From positions 1 through 64,000 of the forward strand of contig JAJXWJ010000002.1 of NCBI GenBank assembly GCA_021781655.1: 64,000 bases of DNA. Reading direction: 5' to 3'. The position numbers and the translations under genes are program-made. Of the stretch, positions 25,041 through 34,191 are shown piece after piece. Source of the stretch: Bacillota bacterium. Lineage in GTDB: Bacteria > Bacillota > Clostridia > Clostridiales > Clostridiaceae. Position 1 is the stretch's first letter. Every line of letters begins with the position of its first letter. The notes below the pieces were generated by a model, which saw only the letters and a list, made by a program, of their open reading frames with translations, was not told where the DNA came from and made no database searches.

Positions 25041-26417
25041 GTGAGTAAAGAGGTTTTAATGAATGAAGATATATTTGAAAAGTTACCTATAGGAAAAGCA
25101 ATTGCAAAATTGGCCATACCAACAATGATGGGGCAATTGTCCACTGTAGTTTATAATATGGTAGATACTTTCTTTGTAGCTAAGACAAATAGCCCAAATC
25201 AAATTGCAGCTGTTACGTTATCCATGCCTATAGTACTTATTTTAGCTAGTATTGGTGCATTATTTGGAATGGGTGGAGGAAGCTATGTTTCTAGACTACT
25301 TGGCCTAAAGGAAGGTAATAAGATAAAAAACACATCCTCATTTTGCTTTTGGGTGTCTGTATTTATAAGTATACCTATACTTATAATTGGACTTTTATCA
25401 TTGAACTCAATTACAAAAATAACTGGAGCAAATCTATATGATTTTAATTATACTAAAGAGTATTTAATGGTTATTTTTATTGGTGCACCTTGGATTATTT
25501 TAAGCAATATGTTGATTCAAATAATCAGAAGTGAAGGAAATGCAAAAGATGCTTCATTAGGACTTATCATAGGAATGGTAATAAATTGTATTTTGAATCC
25601 AGCTCTAATTTTAGGGATGGGTTGGGGTGTCATAGGATCGGCAATAGCTACTATAACAGGTAATGTAATAAATGTGTTATATTACTTTGTGTTTTTCATT
25701 AAAGGAAGAACAATTTTATCAATTTCAGCAATTCATCTAAAGAAGGATTTGGAAGTTGCTAAAAATGTTATTATCATGGGTATTCCTGCTGCTTTAGTTC
25801 CAACTTTAATAAGTGTTTCAAATATTTTTTTAAACAACCTTGCAGGACAATATGGTAGCAATCCAGTGGCAGCTATTGGGATTGTATCTAAAGTAACATC
25901 TATTTCTATTATGCTCGTAGTTGGATTATGTCAAGGTGTTCAGCCTTTAATAGGATATAATTATTCATCTGGAAATATTAAAAGAATGAAAAATACAGTT
26001 AATTTGACAGTATTAATTTCTTTTATTTTAGGAATTGTTTGTTTGGCACTATTTGCAATAGTTAAAGTTCAAATAATAAATATATTTATCAAAGACAGTA
26101 ATATAATTTCTCTTGGAAGTGGCTTCCTTTTATTCATGTCTATATCACTTCCTATACTTGGAATTAGCAATATTGGAATGGTGTTTTTTCAGGCAATTGG
26201 AAAGCCGATACAAGCAATGTTTTTAACTGTGGCAAGGCAAGGGGTTATTTATATACCTTTATTATTTGTTTTGAAAAATAGTATGCAACTTAATGGAATT
26301 GTATTAGCACAACCAATATCTGATTTTATTACTATGATAATTACAATTATTTTGTATATGAGTTTTATTATGAAAAAGAAAAAAGAAAAAGAAAATGTTG
26401 TTGAAGCTGTTAGCTAA
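25041..26417 (+). CDS. MATE family efflux transporter
   Basis: About 458-residue membrane protein with 12 predicted helices in two MatE repeats: IPTMMGQLSTVVYNMVDTFF in the first, GIPAALVPTLISVSN in the second, and GVQPLIGYNYSSGN. Exports cationic drugs or metabolites with Na+ or H+ exchange. GTG 25041 is chosen 7 bases after GGGAGA; the ATG at 25023 lies in front of this site. The ribosome site is part of an 18-base repeat that can be masked (see 24960). Possibly exports toxic aglycones or other products of the nearby sugar clusters (speculative). Confidence 0.88.
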   Translation: MSKEVLMNEDIFEKLPIGKAIAKLAIPTMMGQLSTVVYNMVDTFFVAKTNSPNQIAAVTLSMPIVLILASIGALFGMGGGSYVSRLLGLKEGNKIKNTSSFCFWVSVFISIPILIIGLLSLNSITKITGANLYDFNYTKEYLMVIFIGAPWIILSNMLIQIIRSEGNAKDASLGLIIGMVINCILNPALILGMGWGVIGSAIATITGNVINVLYYFVFFIKGRTILSISAIHLKKDLEVAKNVIIMGIPAALVPTLISVSNIFLNNLAGQYGSNPVAAIGIVSKVTSISIMLVVGLCQGVQPLIGYNYSSGNIKRMKNTVNLTVLISFILGIVCLALFAIVKVQIINIFIKDSNIISLGSGFLLFMSISLPILGISNIGMVFFQAIGKPIQAMFLTVARQGVIYIPLLFVLKNSMQLNGIVLAQPISDFITMIITIILYMSFIMKKKKEKENVVEAVS

Positions 26418-26432
26418 AATAAATTTATGTAT

Positions 26433-26466
26433 AAAAAACGGTGAAAGATTGCACCGTTTTTTTTTA
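26433..26466 (+). terminator. terminator after the MATE gene
   Basis: AAAAAACGGTG pairs with CACCGTTTTTT with an eight-base loop and ends in a long T-run. Confidence 0.9.
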
Positions 26467-26560
26467 TTACAAAAAAATTAACTTTAAATTATATATATTA
26501 TAACGGATAGGTGATATAATCATTTTTAAAGTTATTATAATAAAAGTAATGAGGGCAAAA

Positions 26561-27598
26561 ATGATGATAGATTTTTTTCAATTAACTGAAAAAGAAAAAA
26601 TTATGAAGAAAATTTATGAAAATGAAGGTGGCACTTTTCTAACTACGCCAATGACTTATGGAGATTACAATAAGTTAATAGAGGAATATCCTGATTTTTT
26701 AGATATAAGAAAGTACTTGGAATCTAAATCTGAAAATAATCTTGGAAGTACTGTTAGCATAGCAGATTGGAATGAGATAAATGTAGTAGTACACGAACGT
26801 TATGGATATCCGTTGCTACATAATCATACTTATATAGAAATTGCTTATGTATTCAGTGGACAATGTACTCATTTTGTTGAAAATGAGTCTTTTCTCATGA
26901 GAGAAGGTGATTTGTGTGTTCTTTCACCAAATTCTATGCATACAATTGTTGCAACAAGTGATGATTCTGTAATAATTAATATTCTTTTTAGCAAAGAACT
27001 GTTTAATTCTTCATTTTTGCAGATGATGAAGGAAAAACATATTCTAACAAATTTTTTTCAAGATGTGCTTTTTAGAAAAATTGTAAGTCCATATATTATT
27101 TTCCCTACAGGGAAAGATAAAAAAATACACGAAATAATTTATAATATGCATATAGAAAATGAGTTGAAGGAATATGCCTATAAGGAAAGCTTAGAGCTTT
27201 ATGTTAAACAACTATTTATTCATATAATAAGGAAGTATGAAGATTTAGCTATTGTTTCAGATCCAATTGAAAATATAAAGGAAAATAATTTGATTTCAAT
27301 ATTAGCTTATATTTCTGCGAATTATAGTCAGGTTTCCTTAAAGGATGTTGCAAAAAGTTTTAATTACAATGAAGGATATTTGGGCAGATTAATAAAAAAA
27401 TATACTGGAAAAACTTTTGCTACGATTATTTCAGAAATACAAATGAGTCATGCAAAGCAGCTTATTGAAGACACAAGTATGAGCTTAACAGAAATAAGTC
27501 AGGAAATAGGATGTTTTGATTTAAGTCATTTTAATAGAAAATTTAAAAAAATTTATGGAAAGTCACCGGATGAATATAGGAAAGATATTAGAAATTAA
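26561..27598 (+). CDS. AraC family transcriptional regulator with cupin sensor
   Basis: 345 residues. Cupin_2/AraC-binding domain (about 75-150, HNHTYIEIAYVFSGQ and REGDLCVLSPNSMH) and the C-terminal double helix-turn-helix (about 245-343, SLKDVAKSFNYNEGYLGRLI and SLTEISQEIGCFDLSHFNRK). The His residues in the cupin could bind metal or sugar. ATG 26561 follows GAGGG; ATG 26549 is upstream of that site. It lies 198 bases before the GH106-like gene and is the obvious candidate activator of the 27.8-36.9 kb glycoside genes. Confidence 0.88.
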   Translation: MMIDFFQLTEKEKIMKKIYENEGGTFLTTPMTYGDYNKLIEEYPDFLDIRKYLESKSENNLGSTVSIADWNEINVVVHERYGYPLLHNHTYIEIAYVFSGQCTHFVENESFLMREGDLCVLSPNSMHTIVATSDDSVIINILFSKELFNSSFLQMMKEKHILTNFFQDVLFRKIVSPYIIFPTGKDKKIHEIIYNMHIENELKEYAYKESLELYVKQLFIHIIRKYEDLAIVSDPIENIKENNLISILAYISANYSQVSLKDVAKSFNYNEGYLGRLIKKYTGKTFATIISEIQMSHAKQLIEDTSMSLTEISQEIGCFDLSHFNRKFKKIYGKSPDEYRKDIRN

Positions 27599-27737
27599 CT
27601 TGATGGACAATTTATAACAAAATGCCACAAGTTGGTTTCTTTTTTGCGGTATAATTAATTGGTCAAAAAAATACATATGAGAAGAATAATTAATACAATT
27701 CATCATATTTCTTAAATAGTAAAATGAAAATAAATAG

Positions 27738-27765
27738 TGAAACGTTACAAAAAAACGTTTGCAGT
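27738..27765 (+). promoter_or_regulatory. paired AACGTT operator-like sites before the GH106-like gene
   Basis: GTGAAACGTTACAA is followed closely by AAAAACGTTTGCAG. Both contain the AACGTT core typical of LacI/CcpA-type operators, though neither is a full cre match. Confidence 0.4.
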
Positions 27766-27796
27766 TAAAACAATTTACTAAAAAGGATGAGTGAGT

Positions 27797-30451
27797 ATGA
27801 AAAATAAAATTATGAGCATGGACAATAACTACATTTTGCCTTTTCTGTGGATGCGTGGAGAAGATGAAAATATTATAAGAGAGGAAGTAGAAAAGATATA
27901 TGAAAGTGGAATTGGGGCACTTTGTGTTGAAGCAAGGCCTCATCCTGATTTTGCTGGACCTAAATGGTGGCATGATTTAGATATAGTTATGGAAGAAGCT
28001 AAAAAAAGAGACATGAAAGTATGGGTTTTAGATGATGCTCACTTCCCAACTGGTTATGCTAATGGACTAATTGAAAAGAAATATCCTGAAAGAAAAAAAA
28101 CATATATAAACTATAATGTAGTAGATGTATTTGGAGCAAATAGCGAGGTGAGTATATATTTCACGCCAATGCTTAAACCTAGAACATCTTTTTTAGATAT
28201 AGGCAAACCAAAAGATGAAGAGGAGCAAAGAAAAAATAAGTTAGTAAGCGTTGTAGCTGCTAGGTTAGTAAAAGATGGATTGATTCATGAAGAACTAATT
28301 GATTTAACAGATAAAGTTATCGGAAATTTTTTAACATGTAAATTACCTGAAGGTGCCTTTAGAATATATGTTGTATATGAGACAAAAACTGATGGTGGAG
28401 ATCCAAGATATATAAATATGGTCGATAAGGAGTCAGTAAGTACCCAGTTAGAAGCAGTTTATGAACCTCATTATGAGCATTATAAAAATGATTTCGGAAA
28501 TACTTTTGCGGGTTTCTTTTCAGATGAGCCAGCCTTTGGCAATACTATTGGCTTTGATTTTGATGAATCTATTGGAAGAAAAGATATGCCTTTACCATGG
28601 AGTGAAGAAGTAAAGTCTATGCTTAAAGAGGAATTAGGTGAAGATTGGAAATTGCATTTATTATATTTATGGATAGGCACTATTGAAATGAATAAGTGTG
28701 TTAACACTAGGTACGTATATATGGATATTATTACTCGTTTATATGAAAAAAACTTTACTAGCCAGTTAGGTAAATGGTGTGAAAGTCATGGAGTAGAATA
28801 TATTGGACATGTTGTAGAAGATAGCAATCAGCATACTAAGCTTGGAAGTGGAACTGGACATTTCTTTAGAGCTATTTCTGGTCAACATATGGCAGGGATA
28901 GATGTAATTGGAGGTCAAGTTATTTTTGGAGGACCAGGACTTGAAAGAATATCTATAACTAAAGGTGATGGAGAGTTTTATCATTATGCTTTAGGGAAAA
29001 TGGGAGCATCAAGTGGACATTTAGATCCTAAGAAAAAAGGTAGGACTATGTGTGAACTTTTTGGAGCGTATGGCTGGAAACTTGGGGTAAGAGATATGAA
29101 ATATATTCTTGACCACGTATTAGTTAGAGGAATAAATTATCTTGTACCTCATGCATTTTCAATGTCTGAATATCCTGATCATGATTGTCCTCCACATTTT
29201 TATGCTAGAGGCAATAATCCGCAGTTTAGACACTTTGGTAATTTAATGAAATATGCTAATAGGATGTGTAATATATTAAATAATGGTATTCATGTAGCAC
29301 CAGTTGCTGTACTATATCATGCTGAAAGTGAATGGTCTGGCGACTTTATGAAGATGCAAGAACCAGCAAGAAAGTTAACTGAAAATCAAATTGAATTTGA
29401 CTTCATTTCAATGGATATGTTAAAAGATTTAGCATCCTATAATGGAAAATTAGAAGGAGAAATTCTAAATATAAATGGAGTGAAATTTAAACATTTAATA
29501 GTTCCATATAGTAAATATATAACAAAAGAATTAGCTTTGTTTATCAAGGATGCTAAAGATTTTGATGTGATTTTTGTGAATAAACTTCCAGAAGCCATCT
29601 CTAATGAAACAGATTTAGATAAAGCTAAACAATTATTAATGATATGTGATAAATGTAAGGTTATAAATTTGGAGGATATTCCTAATATTTTGGTTGAAGA
29701 AAAAAGCATAAAATTGAAAAATAAATTTAAAGATTTGACTGTATATCACTATTATAAAGAAGGCAATATTTATATGATACAAAATGAATCACCATATGAT
29801 ACCTTAAGAGAAGATATTGAACTTTGTATTGGAGAAACTGCAGCTATCTATAATGGACTGGAAAATAAGCTTCAGAAATTAAATGTAAATAATAAAGATG
29901 GCAGAACAAGTATTTATATAGAGCTTAAACCTTATGAATCTTGCATTATTTTTGAAAATATTGAAGATGATCTTGAAAAATATATTCCTATGTCAGAAAA
30001 AATGTCAAAACTTAATAAAGTTTTAGATATTAGTGATGGATGGAAAGTTGCAATGCTTAAAAATAAAGAGTATCCAAATTTTAAAGAATATATTAATATG
30101 GATAAATTAGAACCAATTTCAGATGAAGATCCTTTATTTACAGGGATTATTAGATATGAAAAAGAAATAAATATTAATAATGTAGAAGAAAAAGCGTATT
30201 TAAATTTTGAACATGTATTTGAAGCTATGGAATTGTGGATTAATGATGAATATGTAGGAATGAAAATATGCCCTCCATATAATTATGATATATCCAAATT
30301 TTTAATAAATGGAGTAAACAAAATTAGAGTTGAAGTAGCTACAACATTAGATAGGGATAGGTTCACAAGACCAGACCCACCGTTTATAATGTCGCATGAT
30401 TCTATAGACCCAACTGGTATGTTTGGGAAAATAGCAATAAATTACAGATAA
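27797..30451 (+). CDS. GH106-like glycoside hydrolase (putative alpha-L-rhamnosidase relative)
   Basis: 884-residue protein without signal peptide, hence cytosolic. The N-terminal barrel begins PFLWMRGEDEN, EKIYESGIGALCVEARPHPD, VWVLDDAHFPTGYANG, which is the layout of the GH106 and related clan (early Trp, Gly-Ile-Gly strand, then D-x2-x2-P-x-G-x-A). A C-terminal beta-sandwich (about 770-884, AMELWINDEYVG) resembles a GH2-type sugar-binding fold. ATG 27797 is 9 bases after AAAGGA. Family membership is by pattern only, and rhamnose specificity is not shown; it may attack another 6-deoxy sugar or a decorated glycoside. Confidence 0.6.
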   Translation: MKNKIMSMDNNYILPFLWMRGEDENIIREEVEKIYESGIGALCVEARPHPDFAGPKWWHDLDIVMEEAKKRDMKVWVLDDAHFPTGYANGLIEKKYPERKKTYINYNVVDVFGANSEVSIYFTPMLKPRTSFLDIGKPKDEEEQRKNKLVSVVAARLVKDGLIHEELIDLTDKVIGNFLTCKLPEGAFRIYVVYETKTDGGDPRYINMVDKESVSTQLEAVYEPHYEHYKNDFGNTFAGFFSDEPAFGNTIGFDFDESIGRKDMPLPWSEEVKSMLKEELGEDWKLHLLYLWIGTIEMNKCVNTRYVYMDIITRLYEKNFTSQLGKWCESHGVEYIGHVVEDSNQHTKLGSGTGHFFRAISGQHMAGIDVIGGQVIFGGPGLERISITKGDGEFYHYALGKMGASSGHLDPKKKGRTMCELFGAYGWKLGVRDMKYILDHVLVRGINYLVPHAFSMSEYPDHDCPPHFYARGNNPQFRHFGNLMKYANRMCNILNNGIHVAPVAVLYHAESEWSGDFMKMQEPARKLTENQIEFDFISMDMLKDLASYNGKLEGEILNINGVKFKHLIVPYSKYITKELALFIKDAKDFDVIFVNKLPEAISNETDLDKAKQLLMICDKCKVINLEDIPNILVEEKSIKLKNKFKDLTVYHYYKEGNIYMIQNESPYDTLREDIELCIGETAAIYNGLENKLQKLNVNNKDGRTSIYIELKPYESCIIFENIEDDLEKYIPMSEKMSKLNKVLDISDGWKVAMLKNKEYPNFKEYINMDKLEPISDEDPLFTGIIRYEKEININNVEEKAYLNFEHVFEAMELWINDEYVGMKICPPYNYDISKFLINGVNKIRVEVATTLDRDRFTRPDPPFIMSHDSIDPTGMFGKIAINYR

Positions 30452-30466
30452 ATACCTATAAAAAAT

Positions 30467-30505
30467 AAGGGGATGTTTTAGAAAGCTAAGACATCCCCTT
30501 TAAAT
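30467..30505 (+). terminator. terminator after the GH106-like gene
   Basis: AAGGGGATGTTTTAG (30467-30481) pairs with CTAAGACATCCCCTT (30486-30500), then TTAAAT. The T-run is short, so strength is uncertain. Confidence 0.75.
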
Positions 30506-30625
30506 AAGTTTACCGTTAATGTCAAAAAACATAGTACAAATTTTGACCTAAATAAATTACTGAATAGATGAAAAAATATTTTTGGTCAATAATTGATTGA
30601 ATCTAGTGAAATTAACCGAATGTAT

Positions 30626-30656
30626 GTATACGTTTTAAAAAGTATACTTAGTATAT
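30626..30656 (+). promoter_or_regulatory. GTATAC repeats before the glycoside operon
   Basis: GTATAC occurs at 30626 and 30642, and GTATAT at 30651, in an AT-rich stretch immediately before the operon. The 16-base and 9-base spacing could reflect an operator or overlapping promoter; a regulator is not identified. Confidence 0.35.
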
Positions 30657-30687
30657 AAAATATATGAAAAACAGGAGGAATAATGAG

Positions 30688-31791
30688 ATGAATAAAGTTA
30701 AAATAGGAATTATTGGTTGTGGAGGAATTGCCAATCAAAAACATTTTCCAGCATTAAAAGAAAATTCAAATTTAAATGAAATCGTTGCTTTTTGCGATGT
30801 TATAGAAGAAAGAGCCTCTAAGGCAGCTAAAGAATTTGGAGCACAAAATGCAAAAGTTTATACAGATTACAAAGATTTATTAAAGGATAAAGAAGTTGAG
30901 GTTGTACACATTTGTACACCAAACGTAGCACATAGTGTTATTGCAATTGATGCTTTTAAAGCTAAAAAGCATGTGTATTGTGAGAAGCCAATGTCCCATA
31001 AAACTGAAGAAGCTGAAAAGATGGTTGAAGCTTGGAAAGCATCAGGAATGAAATTCACAGTAGGATATCAAAATAGATTTAGAGCAGAAGTTATGAATTT
31101 ACATGAAGCCTGTATAAATGGTGATCTTGGAGAAATATACTACGGAAAGGCACACGCAGTACGTAGAAGAGGAGTTCCTACTTGGGGAGTATTTATGGAT
31201 AAAGAAAAGCAAGGTGGAGGTCCACTTATAGATATTGGTACACATGCTTTAGATATTACTTTATGGTGTATGAATAATTATGATGTAGAAAGCGTATCTG
31301 GTTCTGTATTTTATAAATTAGGTGGATTACAGCAAGCAACAGAAGGAAATTTATTTGGACCATGGAATCCAGAAACATTTGAAGTAGAAGATTCTGCAAT
31401 GGGATTTGTTAAAATGAAGGATGGCGCAACTATAAACTTAGAAGCTAGCTGGGCACTAAATGTGCTTGAATCAAGAGAAGCATCAACTACACTTTGTGGA
31501 ACACTTGCAGGTGCTGAAATTCATTCTGGAATGAGCCATTCTAAAAATGAATTGATTTATAACCGTGGAAGAAATCATCAATTAATGGAAGAAACATTAT
31601 CTCCAGTTGGTGGAGTTGCTTACTTCGGTGGTGGCGGAGGTGCTGAGGGCAGCATCGATTGTAAACAATGGTTAGAAGCTATTATTAATGATACAGAACC
31701 ATTAGTAAAACCTGAAGAAGCATTAGCGGTTACTAAAATATTAGATGCAATTTATAAATCAGCTGAAACAAAAAAAGAAATAAAATTTTAA
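30688..31791 (+). CDS. Gfo/Idh/MocA oxidoreductase (DgpA-like, first gene of glycoside operon)
   Basis: 367 residues: Rossmann domain (IGIIGCGGIANQKHFPAL) and substrate domain with catalytic K100 in CEKPM and D182/H186 in DIGTHALD. Family members oxidise a sugar hydroxyl with NAD(H). In C-glycoside-degrading bacteria, the oxidoreductase next to the deglycosidase subunits makes a 3-keto glycoside; here the same neighbours follow at 17 and 14 bases. A near-equal paralogue (same catalytic positions K100, D182, H186) lies at 62338. ATG 30688 follows AGGAGG by 9 bases. The substrate is unknown. Confidence 0.82.
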   Translation: MNKVKIGIIGCGGIANQKHFPALKENSNLNEIVAFCDVIEERASKAAKEFGAQNAKVYTDYKDLLKDKEVEVVHICTPNVAHSVIAIDAFKAKKHVYCEKPMSHKTEEAEKMVEAWKASGMKFTVGYQNRFRAEVMNLHEACINGDLGEIYYGKAHAVRRRGVPTWGVFMDKEKQGGGPLIDIGTHALDITLWCMNNYDVESVSGSVFYKLGGLQQATEGNLFGPWNPETFEVEDSAMGFVKMKDGATINLEASWALNVLESREASTTLCGTLAGAEIHSGMSHSKNELIYNRGRNHQLMEETLSPVGGVAYFGGGGGAEGSIDCKQWLEAIINDTEPLVKPEEALAVTKILDAIYKSAETKKEIKF

Positions 31792-31808
31792 GAGGAGAGG
31801 AATTTACC

Positions 31809-32252
31809 ATGGGATTTGCAATGAGAATAAATTTTGTAGATGTTGTTTGTGATGATAGTTTAGAAAACACATATGTAAATGGTAATAAAAGTGGATTTTC
31901 CTTCGATATACGCCTAAGCAACTATAGAGGTCATTTTCTTTCTTGTATAGATGAATTTAAGGTTACTGTTGACGGAGAAGAGTTTAAAGATGAAGATGTT
32001 ACTTTTGGAATAAATAATAAGGAATTTAATGTGCATCAATTTCCTCATTTAATAAGCGAATTTTGGCAGCTTATAAAGCCAGCACATATCAAGGTTAATA
32101 AAATAGGTGGACTAGCTTCTGGTAAGCATGATATTAAAGTTCATTTGATGTTAAGAGTGCCATATATGCCATTGTCAGCTTCTGCAGAAGATACTATGTA
32201 TATGCCATTAGATAGCTGTGGAGAAAAAGTATTAAGTATCGAGGAAAATTAG
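31809..32252 (+). CDS. DUF6379 / C-glycoside deglycosidase beta-subunit-like protein
   Basis: 147-residue beta-rich protein with the features of the DUF6379 (C-glycoside deglycosidase beta subunit) family: GFSFDIRLSNYRGHFLSCID, FKVTVDGEEFKDEDVTFGIN, GGLASGKHDIKVHLMLRVPY. In the described enzyme this subunit pairs with a TIM-barrel alpha subunit, encoded here by the next gene 14 bases downstream. No enzymatic motif of its own is visible. Assigned from memory of the family's pattern and synteny; a profile search would settle it. Confidence 0.75.
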   Translation: MGFAMRINFVDVVCDDSLENTYVNGNKSGFSFDIRLSNYRGHFLSCIDEFKVTVDGEEFKDEDVTFGINNKEFNVHQFPHLISEFWQLIKPAHIKVNKIGGLASGKHDIKVHLMLRVPYMPLSASAEDTMYMPLDSCGEKVLSIEEN

Positions 32253-32266
32253 GGGGGAATAAGAAC

Positions 32267-33241
32267 ATGAGTAATATCAAATTAGGAATAACTTTATATT
32301 GCTTTACTGCAGAATATGCAAGAGGAATTTTTTCTTTTGAAGATTGTGTAAGAAAAGCAGCTGAACTAGGAGCAGAAGGATATGAAATCGTTGGAACACA
32401 AATGCTTCCTTCTTATCCATATGTTGATGATGAATTTTTAGGCTTAGTTGAAGATTGTTCAAGAAAGTACGGAATAAGACCGGTATCTTATGGAGCAAAT
32501 CAAGATAGAGGTATGATAAAAGGAAGAAATTTGACAGAAGATGAAATGCTTTTAAATGCAATTACAGACGTCAAGACAGCTCATAAATTAGGTTGCAAAA
32601 TCATGAGAGCTCAATATTTATTGTCACCAAATGCACTAAAGAGATTAGCACCTTATGCTGAACAATATGATGTAAAGGTTGGAATAGAAATTCATAATCC
32701 AGAGACACCAACTACTCCTATTGTAAAGGAGTATATAAAAGCAATAGATGAATCAGGTTCTAAATTTATTGGACTAATTCCAGACTTTGGATGCTTTGCC
32801 ACAAGACCAAACAAACCTCATTGGGACGATGCAATAAAAGCTGGTGCAAAGGTTGAGCATTTGGAACTAGCAGCAAAATTAAGATACGATGATGTTCCAA
32901 AAGAAGAAGCTAGAAAGAAACTTATAGAAGCAGGTGCTGCTGGACCAGTATTTGGAGCACTAGAAGGAATGTATGGATTTGTTCAGTTTAGAAAAGAAGC
33001 AGACCTTAAAGGATTAAAAGATATAATGCCATATTGTATACACTTTCATGGAAAATTTCATTATTTAGATGAAAATAATCATGAAGCTAGTATACCATAT
33101 AATGAAATATTGCCTGTAATAAATGACTCTGATTTTGAAGGCTATATTGTATCTGAATATGAAGATCATGTATCTGGACGAGCAGTAGAAATGACTAAAA
33201 AGCACTTGATAATGGAGAAAAACTTGTTGGGTTTTAAGTAA
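32267..33241 (+). CDS. TIM-barrel protein, C-glycoside deglycosidase alpha-subunit-like
   Basis: 324-residue xylose-isomerase-like TIM barrel. Likely divalent-metal ligands are E141 (GIEIHNPE), D173 (PDFGCF), H259 or H261 (HFHGKFH) and E297/E299 (SEYEDH), with H143 as a candidate catalytic base. The alpha subunit of C-glycoside deglycosidases has this architecture and Mn2+ site and cleaves a 3-keto glycoside by elimination. Co-encoded with the DUF6379-type partner and an oxidoreductase. ATG 32267 follows GGGGGGAATAAGAAC. A plain sugar-phosphate isomerase role is the alternative. Confidence 0.78.
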   Translation: MSNIKLGITLYCFTAEYARGIFSFEDCVRKAAELGAEGYEIVGTQMLPSYPYVDDEFLGLVEDCSRKYGIRPVSYGANQDRGMIKGRNLTEDEMLLNAITDVKTAHKLGCKIMRAQYLLSPNALKRLAPYAEQYDVKVGIEIHNPETPTTPIVKEYIKAIDESGSKFIGLIPDFGCFATRPNKPHWDDAIKAGAKVEHLELAAKLRYDDVPKEEARKKLIEAGAAGPVFGALEGMYGFVQFRKEADLKGLKDIMPYCIHFHGKFHYLDENNHEASIPYNEILPVINDSDFEGYIVSEYEDHVSGRAVEMTKKHLIMEKNLLGFK

Positions 33242-33257
33242 GAGAGGAGAATCATCT

Positions 33258-34172
33258 ATGAAATTAGGATTTGTCAGTGCAATACTTGGAGATTTAAGTT
33301 TTGAAGAAGTAGTTGATTTTGCTTCAGAAAACGGACTTGAGTGTATCGAAGTATGCTGCTGGCCAAAAGGAAAGGCAGAAAGAAGATATGCTGGAGTATG
33401 TCATATTGATGTAGATACATTAGATGATGAAAAAGCACAGTATATTAAAGAGTATGCCTCTAAAAGAAATGTTAGTATATCTTCTTTAGCATACTATCCA
33501 AATACTTTGGAAGAAGATTTGGATAAAAGAAAAGTATATGTTGAGCATTTATACAAATTAATCGATGCATCAAGCAAATTAGATGTAAATATGATTACTA
33601 CTTTTGTTGGACGTATACCTTCTAAAACAGTAGAAGAAAATTTAGAAGTAGTAAAAGAAATTTGGCCACCAATAGTTAAATATGCGGAACAAAAAGGTGT
33701 AAAAATAGGAATTGAAAATTGTCCTATGTTATTTACAAATGATGAATGGCCAGGTGGACAAAATTTAATGACTACTCCTGCAATTTGGAGAAAAGTATTT
33801 GAAATACTAAATAGCCCAAACTTTGGGTTGAATTATGATCCATCTCATTTTGTTTGGCAAAAAATCGACTATATAAAACCTTTGTACCAATTTAAAGATA
33901 AAATTTTTCATGTCCATTACAAGGATATAAAAATATTTGAAGATAAACTTGAAGATGTTGGAATCATGGCAACACCACTTCAGTATATGTCCCCAAAATT
34001 ACCAGGTCTAGGTGATGTAAATTGGGGTAAGTATGTATCGGCTTTAACGGATATTGGATATAAGGGATACACATGCATTGAAGTTGAAGATAAAGCATTT
34101 GAAGGCTCAATTGAAGATTCAAAGAAAGCAGTAATTTTAAGTGCCAAATACCTAAAAAATTTTGTGATATAA
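33258..34172 (+). CDS. sugar phosphate isomerase/epimerase family TIM barrel
   Basis: 304 residues. Metal-site motifs KIGIENCPM, NYDPSHFVW, HVHYKD and CIEVED indicate a second xylose-isomerase-like barrel, distinct in sequence from its upstream neighbour. It could isomerise or hydrate the 3-keto sugar or a related intermediate after cleavage (inference). ATG 33258 follows AGAGGAG; 16 bases after the previous gene. Confidence 0.85.
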   Translation: MKLGFVSAILGDLSFEEVVDFASENGLECIEVCCWPKGKAERRYAGVCHIDVDTLDDEKAQYIKEYASKRNVSISSLAYYPNTLEEDLDKRKVYVEHLYKLIDASSKLDVNMITTFVGRIPSKTVEENLEVVKEIWPPIVKYAEQKGVKIGIENCPMLFTNDEWPGGQNLMTTPAIWRKVFEILNSPNFGLNYDPSHFVWQKIDYIKPLYQFKDKIFHVHYKDIKIFEDKLEDVGIMATPLQYMSPKLPGLGDVNWGKYVSALTDIGYKGYTCIEVEDKAFEGSIEDSKKAVILSAKYLKNFVI

Positions 34173-34191
34173 ACGGAAAGAAGGATAACCT

